This document shows positions 52,878 to 62,223 of a stretch of 64,000 nt of DNA, piece after piece (position 1 is the stretch's first letter; every line of letters starts with the position of its first letter). Both the position numbers and the translations under genes were made by a program. The notes below the pieces were generated by a model. The model did not search any database. It had not been told where the DNA came from and saw only the letters and a program-made list of their open reading frames with translations. Source of the stretch: Oxalobacteraceae bacterium OTU3CAMAD1 (GTDB lineage Bacteria > Pseudomonadota > Gammaproteobacteria > Burkholderiales > Burkholderiaceae_D); assembly GCA_024123915.1 (NCBI GenBank), contig CP099650.1, positions 3,348,001 to 3,412,000 on the forward strand, written 5' to 3'.

Positions 52878-52902
52878 TGTCCATGAAACCCGGGCTATCT
52901 CA
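52878..52902 (-). repeat. IS3 element right terminal inverted repeat
   Basis: On the minus strand it begins TGAGATAGCCCGGGTTTC; it pairs with 51593-51617. The duplicated target ACC follows at 52903-52905. Confidence 0.85.
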
Positions 52903-52922
52903 ACCTGACCCCCGCATTCGGG

Positions 52923-53564
52923 TTATTTCTGGATGATCCTGGCCACGCGGGCGGCGATGGTTTCGGCCAGCAAATGGATGTGGTAGCCGTCGACAAAGCC
53001 ATGGTGCGCCTGCACCGAGAAGGGCACCGTCATGTTGCCACTGTCGGCGTCGCCGAACTTGCCCCAAGCCAGCGAGGGGATGTCGTAGCCGCCGTGCCGG
53101 TAGATCGGGTGCTCGATCGACGTTAATTTGAACCACGGCATGCAGGTGATGTGGACGTTGTTCTTTTGCTCGCGCTCTGACTGTTCCTTGGCGGAGTTGA
53201 TCATCTCGGTGCTGGCCTCGGCGACGGCCTTCGCTTCCAGGCTGCGGGCGACAAATTCCTTCAAATCCGTCGACATGGCGAAACACGCGAAGTTGAGATT
53301 CTTGTCCTTGTTGAGCACGGTGTACGACGCCCAGAACTCTTCAATCTTGATCACTTCGCCGTCGTTGATCCGGTACATGAAATTGTCGATCTCCTTGACC
53401 GAATTCAGTATGCAGTACAGGAAGAAGTGGAACGGCGGCAGCTTGTGCTCCTTGCAGTAGGGCCGGAAGTCGGGCAAGGGCATCTCGAAGCTGACGTTGA
53501 CGAGCGGCTTTTCAAACGCGGCAAACAGGTTGTACCGATCGCGGCGCTTTTCAAAATTGTGCAT
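52923..53564 (-). CDS. CatA-like acetyltransferase (chloramphenicol acetyltransferase fold)
   Basis: A 213-aa protein with the CAT active-site motif HHGFVDGYH near the C-terminus (canonical HHxxxDGxH), the substrate-pocket region WFKLTSIEHP, and an N-terminus (RRDRYNLFAAFEKPLVNVSF) that aligns with CAT proteins. The length matches the family (about 213-219). It could inactivate chloramphenicol or acetylate another hydroxyl compound; the substrate is not proven by sequence. It lies 21 bp from the IS3 element and 18 bp after the CDF gene, so co-transcription with the latter is likely. Confidence 0.85.
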   Translation of the reverse strand: MHNFEKRRDRYNLFAAFEKPLVNVSFEMPLPDFRPYCKEHKLPPFHFFLYCILNSVKEIDNFMYRINDGEVIKIEEFWASYTVLNKDKNLNFACFAMSTDLKEFVARSLEAKAVAEASTEMINSAKEQSEREQKNNVHITCMPWFKLTSIEHPIYRHGGYDIPSLAWGKFGDADSGNMTVPFSVQAHHGFVDGYHIHLLAETIAARVARIIQK

Positions 53565-53582
53565 GGTGTTCCAAGGCTGTTG

Positions 53583-54536
53583 TTAAAGGGATGCTTGCGG
53601 CGCGACTTCGGCCTGCAAGGTGATGTGGTCGATGCCGTGCTTGTCGAGCAGCATGGCCTTGATCGCGTGCAGGATGTCGGGCCAGCGCTCAAGGTCGACG
53701 ATCTCGACGTGGCCGATCAGCGCCGGCTCGCCCGGCGACATGTCCCACACGTGCAGGTCGTGCACCGAGCAGACGCCGTCAATTTTTTCCAGGTCGGCGC
53801 CCACTTTAAGATAGTCGATCGGCTCGGGCACGCCGCCCATCAGGAAGTGGTAGGACTCGCGCAGCACGCCGACGGTCGATTTTAAAATCAGCAGGGCGAC
53901 GAAGATCGATAGCAGCGGGTCGATCATCATCCAGCCGGTGTAATAGATGACGGCGCCGGCGACCAATGCGGCCACCGAGCCCAGCAAGTCGCCCATGACG
54001 TTGACCAGCGCGGCGCGCGTATTCATGTTGCTGTCGCCGCGTGACAACATATAGGCGAGCACGATGTTGATCACAAGGCCGATGGTGGCGACGATGAACA
54101 CTGTCGCGCCGTGCACCTGCTCCGGATGCGAAAAGCGTTGCGCGGCTTCGAACACGATCCAGCCGACCAGCAACAAAAGCACCAGGCTGTTGACGAACGC
54201 GGCCAACGCCTCGGCGCGGCCGAAGCCAAATGAGTGGCGCGCCGACGGCGGCCGTTTGGCGATCAGCTGCGCCAGCAAGGCCAGGCCCAGCGCGGCGGCG
54301 TCCGTGACCATGTGGCCGGCGTCGGAAATCAGTGCCAGCGAGTTGGACATGAAGCCGGTGATCACCTCGACCACGGCGAAGCCCAGGGTCAACGCGAGCG
54401 ACCACGCCAGCACCGATTGGCTGCGCTGCACGGTGAAGTGTGCGTGCTTGGCGTCGCCGTCACGGTGTTCGTGCAGGTGGGCGGAAGGCGAGGGTTGAGC
54501 CTGCGCGCTAGCGTTGATGCGGGTTTCAGCTTGCAT
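53583..54536 (-). CDS. Cation diffusion facilitator (CDF) metal exporter
   Basis: A 317-aa protein with a His-rich N-terminus (HLHEHRDGDAKHAHF), six membrane helices and a cytoplasmic C-domain (about 215-317, VHDLHVWDMSPGEPALIGHVEI). Metal-site residues are in TM2 (SDAGHMVTD, HxxxD) and TM5 (NVMGD), where most zinc CDF proteins have HxxxD. Substrate may be Zn, Co, Cd or another divalent ion. ATG 54536 is used; the open frame continues to a TTG at 54557. Confidence 0.9.
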   Translation of the reverse strand: MQAETRINASAQAQPSPSAHLHEHRDGDAKHAHFTVQRSQSVLAWSLALTLGFAVVEVITGFMSNSLALISDAGHMVTDAAALGLALLAQLIAKRPPSARHSFGFGRAEALAAFVNSLVLLLLVGWIVFEAAQRFSHPEQVHGATVFIVATIGLVINIVLAYMLSRGDSNMNTRAALVNVMGDLLGSVAALVAGAVIYYTGWMMIDPLLSIFVALLILKSTVGVLRESYHFLMGGVPEPIDYLKVGADLEKIDGVCSVHDLHVWDMSPGEPALIGHVEIVDLERWPDILHAIKAMLLDKHGIDHITLQAEVAPQASL

Positions 54537-54637
54537 GGGTTCTATCGGTGATGACAATAAACCACAGTTTAAAGGATGCCGCCCGGCGCGTCTTGCGCAG
54601 TCATAGTGCGTTTTGTAAATGTTTCCTATGAATACCC

Positions 54638-54666
54638 TTGTCTTTCTCCGAATCGCTCTCTATAAT
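54638..54666 (+). promoter_or_regulatory. Sigma70 promoter of the tRNA-Val pair
   Basis: TTGTCT (54638-54643), 17-bp spacer, perfect TATAAT (54661-54666), 10 bp before the first tRNA. Confidence 0.75.
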
Positions 54667-54676
54667 GCTGGTCTTC

Positions 54677-54753
54677 GGGCGGTTAGTTCAGCTGGTTAGA
54701 ATACTTGGTCGACATCCAAGGGGTCGCAGATTCGAATTCTGCACCGCCCACCA
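54677..54753 (+). tRNA. tRNA-Val(GAC), copy 1
   Basis: A 77-nt cloverleaf with encoded CCA. The acceptor GGGCGGT/ACCGCCC, D-stem GTTC/GAAT, anticodon stem CTTGG/CCAAG, loop TCGACAT and T-stem GCAGA/TCTGC with loop TTCGAAT all pair. The anticodon is GAC (Val). Position 33 is C instead of the near-universal U. It is identical to the copy at 54843. Confidence 0.92.
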
Positions 54754-54842
54754 GATTACGTAATACGGTAGTAAATGCGAGCAGTAAGGCGCAGTAAAAA
54801 GCGGTAAAATAGCAGCACAGTAGCAAAGTTAAGAAGTACCTC

Positions 54843-54919
54843 GGGCGGTTAGTTCAGCTGGTTAGAATACTTGGTCGACATCCAAGGGGTCGCAGATTCG
54901 AATTCTGCACCGCCCACCA
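54843..54919 (+). tRNA. tRNA-Val(GAC), copy 2
   Basis: Identical in all 77 nt to the copy at 54677-54753, including C33 and the encoded CCA. The 89-bp spacer is rich in imperfect GTAA/GCAGTAA repeats. Probably cotranscribed from the promoter at 54638. Confidence 0.92.
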
Positions 54920-55026
54920 GAACATATGTAAGAGCGAGAAAGGCAATCCGGTTATGACACCGCGAACTACTACCAAGCTTTGGGAGTGACGCTAGTCGAT
55001 CGGGATTCTTTTGCTCAAAAAAAGAG

Positions 55027-55053
55027 AAAACGCGGCTAGCCCGCGTTTTTTTT
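55027..55053 (+). terminator. Rho-independent terminator after the tRNA pair, ahead of thrS
   Basis: AAAACGCGG/CCGCGTTTT with a 5-nt loop and a T-run. It lies 66 bp before the thrS start and could end the tRNA transcript or act in the thrS leader. Confidence 0.85.
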
Positions 55054-55118
55054 CGTCCGCGTTTTTATTATCAAATTCCGCTGTAACTACACCGGCCTCG
55101 CGCCAACAGGAGATCACT

Positions 55119-57026
55119 ATGCTTTCAGTCCGCCTTCCAGATGGTTCTGCCCGTGAATTCGACGGCCCAGTCACCGTGGCTCAAGTGGCGACCAGCATTG
55201 CCACCAGCCTGGGCAAGGCCGCGCTGGCCGGCAAGGTCGATGGCAAAGTGGTGGATACCTCTTTCCTGATCGAGAAAGATTCCGATCTGGCCATCATCAC
55301 CGACAAAGACCCGGAAGGCCTCGACGTGATCCGTCACTCGACCGCCCACTTGCTGGCCTACGCCGTCAAGGAATTGTTCCCGGACGCGCAAGTGACCATC
55401 GGCCCGGTCATCGAAAACGGCTTCTATTACGACTTCTCGTACAAGCGTCCGTTCACGCCCGACGATCTGGTCGCGATCGAAAAGAAGATGACCGAGCTGG
55501 CCAAGAAGGACGAACCGGTCACCCGCAAGGTGCTGCCGCGTGACGATGCCGTGGCCTATTTCAAATCGATCGGCGAAGACTACAAAGCCGAGATCATCTC
55601 GTCGATTCCGGCCGACCAGGACGTGTCGCTGTACTCGGAAGGCAAGTTCACCGACTTGTGCCGTGGCCCGCACGTGCCGTCGACCGGCAAGCTGAAAGTG
55701 TTCAAGCTGATGAAGCTGGCCGGCGCCTACTGGCGCGGCGACAGCAAGAACGAAATGCTGCAGCGTGTCTACGGCACCGCCTGGACCAAGAAGGAAGACC
55801 AGGAGCAGTACCTGTTCCAGTTGGAAGAGGCGGAAAAGCGCGACCACAGGAAGCTGGGCAAGCAGCTCGACTTCTTCCACTTCCAGGACGAGGCGCCGGG
55901 CCTGGTGTTCTGGCATCCGAAGGGCTGGACCATCTGGCAACAGGTTGAGCAGTACATGCGCAACAAGTACCAGGTTAACGGCTACCAGGAAGTGAAGGCG
56001 CCGCAGATCCTGGACTCCAGCCTGTGGGGCAAGACCGGCCACTGGGACAACTATCGCGAAAACATGTTCGTGACGGAATCGGAAAACCGTTCCTACGCGC
56101 TCAAGCCGATGAACTGCCCGGGCCACGTGCAGATCTTCAACAGCAACATGCGCAGCTACCGCGACCTGCCGCTGCGCTACGGCGAATTTGGCCAATGCCA
56201 CCGCAATGAGCCGTCCGGCGCGCTGCACGGCATCATGCGGGTGCGCGGCTTTACGCAGGATGACGGCCACATCTTCTGTACCGAAGAGCAGATCGAGCCG
56301 GAAGTGGTGTCGTTCCACACGCAGGCGATGGAAGTTTACAAAGACTTCGATTTCCACAACATCGACGTCAAGCTGGCGCTGCGTCCGGATAACCGCATCG
56401 GCACCGACGAAGTCTGGGACGAGGCCGAGGACGCGCTGCGTTCGGGCCTGCGCGCCTGCGGCGTGACCTGGACCGAGTTGCCGGGCGAGGGCGCGTTCTA
56501 CGGTCCGAAGATCGAATACCACCTGAAGGATTCGCTGGGCCGCCCATGGCAGGTCGGCACGATGCAGGTCGATTTCTTCATGCCGGAGCGCCTGGGCGCG
56601 GAATATGTCGCCGCCGACAACACCCGCCAGGTGCCGGTCATGCTGCACCGTGCGATCGTCGGCTCGATGGAGCGTTTCATCGGCATCCTGATCGAGAACT
56701 ACGCCGGCGCCTTGCCGACCTGGCTTGCTCCGGTGCAAGTTTCGGTGCTGAACATCTCCGACGCGCAGGCCGATTATGTGAACCAAGTCACGGAAAAGCT
56801 GCGCCGCAGCGGGTTCCGCGTGCAGAGCGATTTGCGCAACGAGAAAATAACCTATAAAATACGTGAACATTCCGTCCAAAAACTGCCTTACATCATTGTA
56901 ATCGGCGATAAAGAGCGGGATGCCAACACCGTGGCCGTGCGGGCACGGGGCAATGTCGATCTGGGCGTCATGTCCGTCGATGCCCTGATCGAGCGACTCC
57001 AGCAAGACGTCGCCAATAAAGCCTGA
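55119..57026 (+). CDS. thrS: Threonyl-tRNA synthetase
   Basis: A 635-aa class II synthetase. TGS domain at 1-62, editing domain with [11 protein letters not shown] (HxxxH) and a later Cys-His pair, catalytic core with zinc ligand in [10 protein letters not shown] and motif 2 [19 protein letters not shown], motif 3 [19 protein letters not shown], and an anticodon-binding domain at the end. ATG 55119 with AGGAG upstream gives the usual start; a longer open frame upstream is ignored. It begins the thrS-infC-rpmI-rplT-pheST block. Confidence 0.96.
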   Translation: MLSVRLPDGSAREFDGPVTVAQVATSIATSLGKAALAGKVDGKVVDTSFLIEKDSDLAIITDKDPEGLDVIRHSTAHLLAYAVKELFPDAQVTIGPVIENGFYYDFSYKRPFTPDDLVAIEKKMTELAKKDEPVTRKVLPRDDAVAYFKSIGEDYKAEIISSIPADQDVSLYSEGKFTDLCRGPHVPSTGKLKVFKLMKLAGAYWRGDSKNEMLQRVYGTAWTKKEDQEQYLFQLEEAEKRDHRKLGKQLDFFHFQDEAPGLVFWHPKGWTIWQQVEQYMRNKYQVNGYQEVKAPQILDSSLWGKTGHWDNYRENMFVTESENRSYALKPMNCPGHVQIFNSNMRSYRDLPLRYGEFGQCHRNEPSGALHGIMRVRGFTQDDGHIFCTEEQIEPEVVSFHTQAMEVYKDFDFHNIDVKLALRPDNRIGTDEVWDEAEDALRSGLRACGVTWTELPGEGAFYGPKIEYHLKDSLGRPWQVGTMQVDFFMPERLGAEYVAADNTRQVPVMLHRAIVGSMERFIGILIENYAGALPTWLAPVQVSVLNISDAQADYVNQVTEKLRRSGFRVQSDLRNEKITYKIREHSVQKLPYIIVIGDKERDANTVAVRARGNVDLGVMSVDALIERLQQDVANKA

Positions 57027-57065
57027 TCGCACTGGCCTTACCATTAGATTTTAAAAGGAATCACC

Positions 57066-57587
57066 ATAGCTACTGACAAGTCGCATCGCATCAACGGCGA
57101 AATCACTGCCCCTGAAATGCGTTTAAGTGGGGTCGAGAACGAGCCGCTCGGTATCGTCACTTTGGCCGAAGCCTTCCGCCTGGCGGAAGAGGCCAATGTC
57201 GACCTGGTCGAGATCGCGCCAACGGCGGTACCGCCGGTTTGCCGTTTGATGGACTACGGCAAATTCAAGTATTCGGAGCAGAAGAAGGCTCACGAAGCTA
57301 AATTGAAACAGAAAATCATCGCCGTGAAGGAAGTCAAATTCCGTCCGGGTACCGATGACGGTGACTACAATATCAAGCTGCGTAACCTCATCAAGTTCCT
57401 TGATGAAGGCGACAAAACCAAGATCACGCTGCGTTTCCGCGGTCGTGAGATGGCGCACCAGGATATTGGCTTCCGCATGCTGGAACGTCTGAAAGCCGAT
57501 CTGGAGCCGTACGGCCAGGTCGAGCAGTTCCCGAAAATGGAAGGCCGCCAGATGATCATGGTGCTGTCTCCTAAGAAGAAAAAGTAA
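57066..57587 (+). CDS. infC: Translation initiation factor IF-3, apparent AUA start
   Basis: A 173-aa IF-3. The conserved N-terminus ([29 protein letters not shown]) extends 17 codons before the first ATG (57117), and the frame begins at an ATA (57066) preceded by AAGGA 7 nt upstream. Non-AUG starts (AUU in E. coli) allow IF-3 to repress its own translation, so this start is probably real and regulatory. C-domain motifs [26 protein letters not shown] and FRGREMAHQ are intact. It lies 39 bp after thrS. Confidence 0.92.
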   Translation: MATDKSHRINGEITAPEMRLSGVENEPLGIVTLAEAFRLAEEANVDLVEIAPTAVPPVCRLMDYGKFKYSEQKKAHEAKLKQKIIAVKEVKFRPGTDDGDYNIKLRNLIKFLDEGDKTKITLRFRGREMAHQDIGFRMLERLKADLEPYGQVEQFPKMEGRQMIMVLSPKKKK

Positions 57588-57615
57588 CACCCAGACCCGC
57601 ACTGCGATCAGTCGC

Positions 57616-57643
57616 GGGGTCGTACCCTTTGGGGTACGACCCC
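57616..57643 (+). promoter_or_regulatory. Strong hairpin after infC
   Basis: Perfect 12-bp stem GGGGTCGTACCC/GGGTACGACCCC with a 4-nt loop, 29 nt after the infC stop and 15 nt before a terminator. It may be mRNA-stabilising or part of an attenuator. Confidence 0.6.
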
Positions 57644-57658
57644 TCCGGTCTGTGGGTT

Positions 57659-57689
57659 AAAAAGGGGCGCCGTCAAGGCGCCCTTTTTA
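57659..57689 (+). terminator. Rho-independent terminator between infC and rpmI
   Basis: AAAAAGGGGCGCC and GGCGCCCTTTTT pair around GTCAA, followed by T-rich sequence. It separates infC from rpmI-rplT, which has its own leader and a TATAAT box at 57717-57722. Confidence 0.85.
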
Positions 57690-57788
57690 TTTGGTGCGCA
57701 ATCGCCCCAGATGGTCTATAATTGCCGGCTGTTGTAAATGTAGTGGACTCGCATCTGCTGCAAAAACAAGTGAAAGCAGGCATCTAAG

Positions 57789-57845
57789 TGTGACGTCGTG
57801 TCACCACCTGCAATCCTGTTTGATATGGAGCTACCCTGAGGGTAG
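57789..57845 (+). promoter_or_regulatory. rpmI leader hairpins, candidate L20 operator
   Basis: GTGAC-N5-GTCAC (57789-57803) and CTACCC-N3-GGGTAG (57831-57845) lie within 65 nt of the rpmI start; the second covers the purine-rich ribosome site GAGGGTAG. In several bacteria L20 represses rpmI-rplT by binding the leader; that this happens here is inference. Confidence 0.45.
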
Positions 57846-57851
57846 ATTGCT

Positions 57852-58049
57852 ATGCCAAAAATGAAAACCAAAAGCTCCGCGAAGAAACGTTTTCGCGTGC
57901 GTCCAGGTGGTACTGTTAAGAGTGGTCACGCGTTCAAACGCCACATTCTGACCAAGAAAACCACCAAGTCGAAGCGCCAATTGCGCGGTATCACGAATGT
58001 CGATGCGGCTGACGTGAAATCCGTCCTGCGCATGATGCCATCCGCTTAA
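57852..58049 (+). CDS. rpmI: Ribosomal protein bL35
   Basis: A 65-aa basic protein with the bL35 start [34 protein letters not shown] and a usual end. The large-subunit gene precedes rplT by 26 bp in the conserved order infC-rpmI-rplT. Confidence 0.97.
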   Translation: MPKMKTKSSAKKRFRVRPGGTVKSGHAFKRHILTKKTTKSKRQLRGITNVDAADVKSVLRMMPSA

Positions 58050-58075
58050 TCTCACACTCAATTTAAGGAGTTACT

Positions 58076-58435
58076 ATGCCTAGAGTAAAACGTGGGGTTA
58101 CAGCTCGTGCCCGTCATAAAAAAGTCTTAAACCTGGCCAAAGGTTACCGTGGTCGTCGCAGCAAGGTTTACCGTGTTGCCAAGCAAGCAGTTATGCGCGC
58201 TGGCCAATACGCCTACCGCGACCGTCGTAACAAGAAGCGCGTCTTCCGCCGCCTGTGGATCGCTCGTATCAACGCCGCTTCCCGTGAGCATGGCGTGACG
58301 TACAGCGTCTTCATGAACGGTCTGAAAAAAGCTTCGATCGAACTGGACCGTAAGGTTCTGGCCGATATGGCAGTGATGGACAAGCCGGCCTTCGCCGCGA
58401 TTGTCAACGCTGTGAAAGCAAAAATCGCTGCGTAA
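58076..58435 (+). CDS. rplT: Ribosomal protein bL20
   Basis: A 119-aa protein: [62 protein letters not shown]20 is needed for early assembly of the 50S subunit and often represses its own operon. AAGGAG lies before ATG 58076. A terminator follows at 58478. Confidence 0.97.
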   Translation: MPRVKRGVTARARHKKVLNLAKGYRGRRSKVYRVAKQAVMRAGQYAYRDRRNKKRVFRRLWIARINAASREHGVTYSVFMNGLKKASIELDRKVLADMAVMDKPAFAAIVNAVKAKIAA

Positions 58436-58477
58436 GCATTGATTGTTGATCGCCTTGCCCTCGGGCAGGGTGGTGAG

Positions 58478-58512
58478 AACGGGGCAAAGGTCTAGACCTG
58501 TGCCCCGTTTTT
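58478..58512 (+). terminator. Rho-independent terminator between rplT and pheS
   Basis: AACGGGGCA/TGCCCCGTT with an inner AGGTCTAGACCT self-complementary loop, followed by TTT. A second smaller hairpin (CCTTGCCC/GGGCAGGG) lies just upstream at 58453-58470. Confidence 0.82.
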
Positions 58513-58533
58513 GATTGAGGATAAGAAAAACGC

Positions 58534-59553
58534 ATGGACTCCCTGGAACAACTCGTCGCCTCAGCAGTGCAGGATTTCACGGTCGCGCAAGATGACGCCG
58601 CCGCGCTGGAAAATGCCAAAGCCAAATATCTGGGCAAGACCGGCCAGATCACCGAATTGATGAAGGGTCTGGGCAAGCTCGACCCCGAGGCACGCAAGGC
58701 GCAGGGCGCCCTGATCAACGCGGCCAAGGGCCAGATCGAAGCGGCCTTGACGGCCCGGCGCGACGCGCTGGCCGACGCCCAGATGCAAACCCGTTTGAAC
58801 GCCGAGGCCATCGATGTCTCGCTGCCTGGCCGCGGACGCGCCGGCGGCGGTTTGCATCCGGTCATGCGCACCTGGGAACGTGTGGAGGAAATCTTCCGCT
58901 CGATCGGTTTCGACGTGGCCGACGGCCCCGAGATCGAAAACGACTGGACCAACTTTACCGCCTTGAACAGCCCGGAGAACCATCCGGCCCGTTCGATGCA
59001 GGATACTTTCTACATCGAAGGCAACGACAGCGAAGGCAAGCCGCTGCTGCTGCGCACGCACACCAGCCCGATGCAGGTGCGTTACGCCCGCAGCCACACG
59101 CCGCCGATCAAGGTGATCGCGCCGGGCCGCACCTACCGCGTCGACAGCGACGCCACGCACTCGCCGATGTTCCACCAGGTCGAGGGCCTGTGGATCGCCG
59201 AGAACATCAGCTTCGCCGACCTCAAGGGCGTGTACCTGAACTTCGTCAAGGCCTTCTTCGAGACCGACGATTTGCAGGTACGCTTCCGTCCGTCGTATTT
59301 CCCGTTCACCGAACCGTCGGCCGAGATCGATATCGCCTTCGGCTCCGGACCGCTGAAGGGCCGCTGGCTGGAAATTTCCGGCTCGGGCCAGGTGCATCCG
59401 TCGGTGGTGCGCAACTTCGGCCTGGACCCGGAAAAGTACATCGGCTTCGCGTTCGGCTCCGGCCTCGAGCGCCTGACGATGCTGCGCTACGGCGTCAGCG
59501 ACTTGCGCCTGTTCTACGAAGGCGACCTGCGCTTCCTGAAGCAGTTCAACTAA
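58534..59553 (+). CDS. pheS: Phenylalanyl-tRNA synthetase alpha subunit
   Basis: A 339-aa class II catalytic subunit: N-terminal coiled coil (about 1-90), then motif 1 ([29 protein letters not shown]), motif 2 ([10 protein letters not shown] ... [25 protein letters not shown]) and motif 3 ([14 protein letters not shown]). Works as an alpha2beta2 tetramer with PheT. The stop is 70 bp before the pheT start. Confidence 0.97.
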   Translation: MDSLEQLVASAVQDFTVAQDDAAALENAKAKYLGKTGQITELMKGLGKLDPEARKAQGALINAAKGQIEAALTARRDALADAQMQTRLNAEAIDVSLPGRGRAGGGLHPVMRTWERVEEIFRSIGFDVADGPEIENDWTNFTALNSPENHPARSMQDTFYIEGNDSEGKPLLLRTHTSPMQVRYARSHTPPIKVIAPGRTYRVDSDATHSPMFHQVEGLWIAENISFADLKGVYLNFVKAFFETDDLQVRFRPSYFPFTEPSAEIDIAFGSGPLKGRWLEISGSGQVHPSVVRNFGLDPEKYIGFAFGSGLERLTMLRYGVSDLRLFYEGDLRFLKQFN

Positions 59554-59623
59554 GAACAAACACGGGCGGTCGAGCGCGGCCATTGGCATGCGCTCCCGCT
59601 GGACACTCTTTGAAGGCTTGATT

Positions 59624-62050
59624 ATGCAATTCTCCGAAAACTGGCTCCGTACCATGGTCGATCCGAAGATGACTTCGGACGAACTGGCCCATCTGCTGAC
59701 GATGTCCGGCCTGGAAGTGGAAGAAGTCGAAGCGGTCGCGCCGCCGTTCTCCAATGTCGTCGTCGGACTGGTGCGCGACATGGCCAAGCATCCGAACGCG
59801 GACCGCCTCAACGTCTGTCAGGTCGATGTCGGCACCGGCACCTTGCTCAACATCGTCTGCGGCGCGCCGAACGTGCGCCCGGGCCTGAAGGTCGTGTGCG
59901 CCATGGCCGGCGCCGTGCTGCCGCCGGGCGCCGACGGCAAGCCGTTTGAAATCAAGGTTGGCCAGCTGCGCGGCGTCGAGTCGCAGGGCATGCTGTGCTC
60001 GGCCAAGGAACTGAAATTGTCGGAAGAGGGCAGCGGCCTGCTGGAACTGCCGGACGATGCGCCGGTCGGCAAGAACTTCCGCGACTACTACGCGCTGAAC
60101 GACCTCAAGTTCACCATCAAGCTGACCCCGAACAAGGCGGACTGCCTGTCGGTGCTGGGCGTGGCGCGCGAAGTGTCGGCGCTGACGGGCGTCGCGCTGC
60201 ACGCGCCGCAGTTCCGCAACGCCGCCGTCAACAGCGACGAAGTGCTGCCGGTGAAAATCTCGGCGCCGGACCTGTGCGGCCGTTTCTCCGGCCGCGTGAT
60301 CCGCAACCTCAACGCCAAGGCCGCCACGCCGGACTGGATGAAGCAGCGCCTCGAGCGCAGCGGCCAGCGCTCGGTGTCGGCGCTGGTGGACATCTCCAAC
60401 TACGTCATGCTGGAACTGGGCCGTCCGAGCCACGTGTTCGACCTGGCCAAGATCCACGGCGGCCTCGACGTCCGCTGGGGCAAGGCCGGCGAAACCCTGA
60501 AGCTGTTGAACGGTAACACCGTCAACATCGACGAATGGGTCGGCGTGATCGCCGACGACAAGGAAATCGAATCGCTGGCCGGCATCATGGGTGGCGACGC
60601 CACCGCCGTCTCGCTGGAGACCGAGTCGATCTACCTGGAAGCGGCGTTCTGGTGGCCGAACGCCATCCAGGGCCGCGCCCGCAAATACAACTTCTCGACC
60701 GACGCGGCGCACCGCTTCGAGCGCGGCGTCGACTACGCGACCACGGTCGAGCACATCGAGCGCATCACCTCGCTGCTGATCGAAATCTGCGGCACGGCGG
60801 CGACCAAGGTCGGTCCGGTCGACGACCAGATCGTCAACATCCCGCAACGCGAACCGGTGAAAATGCGTACCGCCCGCGCGCAAAAAGTCATCGGCGTGGC
60901 GCTGGACGACAAGGTCGTGGCCGATATCTTCACCCGCCTGGCGTTGCCGTTCACCTCGGAGGACGGAGTCTTCGCCGTGACCTCGCCAAGTTACCGCTTC
61001 GACATCGAAATCGAGGAAGATTTGATCGAGGAAGTCGCGCGCGTCTACGGCTTCGAGAACATCCCGACCGTGGCCCCGGTGGCCGCCAACACGATGATCA
61101 TCGCGCCGGAAAACACCCGTTCGCTGTTCGCCGTGCGCCACCAGTTGGCCGACCTGGGCTTCCAGGAAGTGGTCAACATGAGCTTTGTGGAAGCGGCCTG
61201 GGAGCAGGACTTCGGCGGCAACACCAATCCGATCAAGCTGCAGAACCCGATCGCCAGCCAGATGAGCGTGATGCGCTCGACCCTGGTCGGCAGCCTGGTC
61301 GCCAACGTGCGCTACAACCTCAACCGCAAGACCAACCGCGTGCGGGTGTTCGAAGTCGGCGCCATCTACCAGCGCGACGACAGCGTGCCGGACGGTCCGC
61401 TGACGGTGGCCGGCTACAACCAGCCAAAGCGCGTCGCCGCGATCGCCTACGGCACCGTGGCGGACGAGCAATGGGGCCAGGATAGCCGCGCGGTCGACTT
61501 CTTCGACCTGAAGGCGGACCTCGAGCACCTGTTCGCGCCGCTGCAGCTGCGCTTCGTCAAGGCCGAACATCCGGCCTTGCACCCGGGCCGCTCGGCGCAG
61601 GTGCTGCTGGACGGAAAGGTGATCGGCTTCATCGGCGAGCTGCATCCGCGCTGGATGCAGAAGTACGAGCTGCCGCAGGCGCCGGTCGTGTTCGAGGTGG
61701 ATGCAATTGCACTGCAGCAACGATCCGTGCCAGAATATGCCGAGATTTCCAAGTTCCCAGGCGCCACGCGCGATCTGGCCGTCGTCGTCAAGCAAGACGT
61801 GCCGGCGCAGGATTTGTTGGACGCGTTTAATGCTGCCGTGCAAGCAAGTCCACAAGGAAAGATCGTGCAAGCCATTGTTTTGTTTGATGAATATCGTGGA
61901 AAAGGTTTGGAGCAGGACGAGAAATCGCTTGCTTTCCGCTTTAGCTTGCAAGATACTCAAAACACGCTGCAGGACGATGTTGTCGAGGTCATCATGGCTG
62001 CGGCAGGCGATGCGGCCAAGCAAAAACACGGCGCCCGCTTGCGCACGTAA
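59624..62050 (+). CDS. pheT: Phenylalanyl-tRNA synthetase beta subunit
   Basis: An 808-aa subunit: tRNA-binding EMAP-like domain (about 40-150, [25 protein letters not shown]), B3/B4 editing domain, B5 domain, a class II-like core, and the C-terminal ferredoxin-fold anticodon-binding domain ([25 protein letters not shown]). ATG 59624 gives the standard start [11 protein letters not shown]; the open frame extends 12 codons upstream. It is in the same operon as pheS. Confidence 0.96.
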   Translation: MQFSENWLRTMVDPKMTSDELAHLLTMSGLEVEEVEAVAPPFSNVVVGLVRDMAKHPNADRLNVCQVDVGTGTLLNIVCGAPNVRPGLKVVCAMAGAVLPPGADGKPFEIKVGQLRGVESQGMLCSAKELKLSEEGSGLLELPDDAPVGKNFRDYYALNDLKFTIKLTPNKADCLSVLGVAREVSALTGVALHAPQFRNAAVNSDEVLPVKISAPDLCGRFSGRVIRNLNAKAATPDWMKQRLERSGQRSVSALVDISNYVMLELGRPSHVFDLAKIHGGLDVRWGKAGETLKLLNGNTVNIDEWVGVIADDKEIESLAGIMGGDATAVSLETESIYLEAAFWWPNAIQGRARKYNFSTDAAHRFERGVDYATTVEHIERITSLLIEICGTAATKVGPVDDQIVNIPQREPVKMRTARAQKVIGVALDDKVVADIFTRLALPFTSEDGVFAVTSPSYRFDIEIEEDLIEEVARVYGFENIPTVAPVAANTMIIAPENTRSLFAVRHQLADLGFQEVVNMSFVEAAWEQDFGGNTNPIKLQNPIASQMSVMRSTLVGSLVANVRYNLNRKTNRVRVFEVGAIYQRDDSVPDGPLTVAGYNQPKRVAAIAYGTVADEQWGQDSRAVDFFDLKADLEHLFAPLQLRFVKAEHPALHPGRSAQVLLDGKVIGFIGELHPRWMQKYELPQAPVVFEVDAIALQQRSVPEYAEISKFPGATRDLAVVVKQDVPAQDLLDAFNAAVQASPQGKIVQAIVLFDEYRGKGLEQDEKSLAFRFSLQDTQNTLQDDVVEVIMAAAGDAAKQKHGARLRT

Positions 62051-62223
62051 TGTGCCGATAAGGCCATCGCCACGCGGTTCCGTTTTCTTTTTTTGATCAT
62101 TCGGGAGTCCGGCAAAAGGCCGGACTCATTCGTTCTTTGATAAGGCAGGGCAGGAAAATTAATAACAACGACGTTGATTCCGCCGTACTCCAATCCGCAT
62201 TGGCTGCCGATTTGCATCGCGCC

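Larger units (their letters stand above)
51593..52902 (-). mobile_element. IS3-family insertion sequence, intact, 1310 bp
   Basis: The element has two transposase frames (orfA 52482-52841, orfB 51619-52485) between 25-bp imperfect terminal inverted repeats starting TGAG (51593-51617 and 52878-52902; 19 of 25 matched). A 3-bp direct duplication ACC flanks it (51590-51592 and 52903-52905). Both frames are uninterrupted and an AAAAAAG slippage site lies at the end of orfA. The element looks complete and recently inserted. Confidence 0.92.
51516..52912. repeat. Large palindromic repeat split by the IS3 element
   Basis: The left arm (51516-51540; starts GGGGTCAGTCTGACA) pairs with the right arm formed by 51574-51592 plus 52906-52912, leaving out the IS and one copy of ACC. 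Arm identity is about 22 of 25. An inner stem GCCAGCA/TGCTGGC (51552-51558/51565-51571) forms the tip. The original element would be about 84 bp, at the end of relA. Confidence 0.75.

Noticed and set aside
62105..62127. Terminator between pheT and ihfA
   Set aside because: The hairpin GAGTCCGGC/GCCGGACTC is good but no T-run follows it, so termination is not supported.
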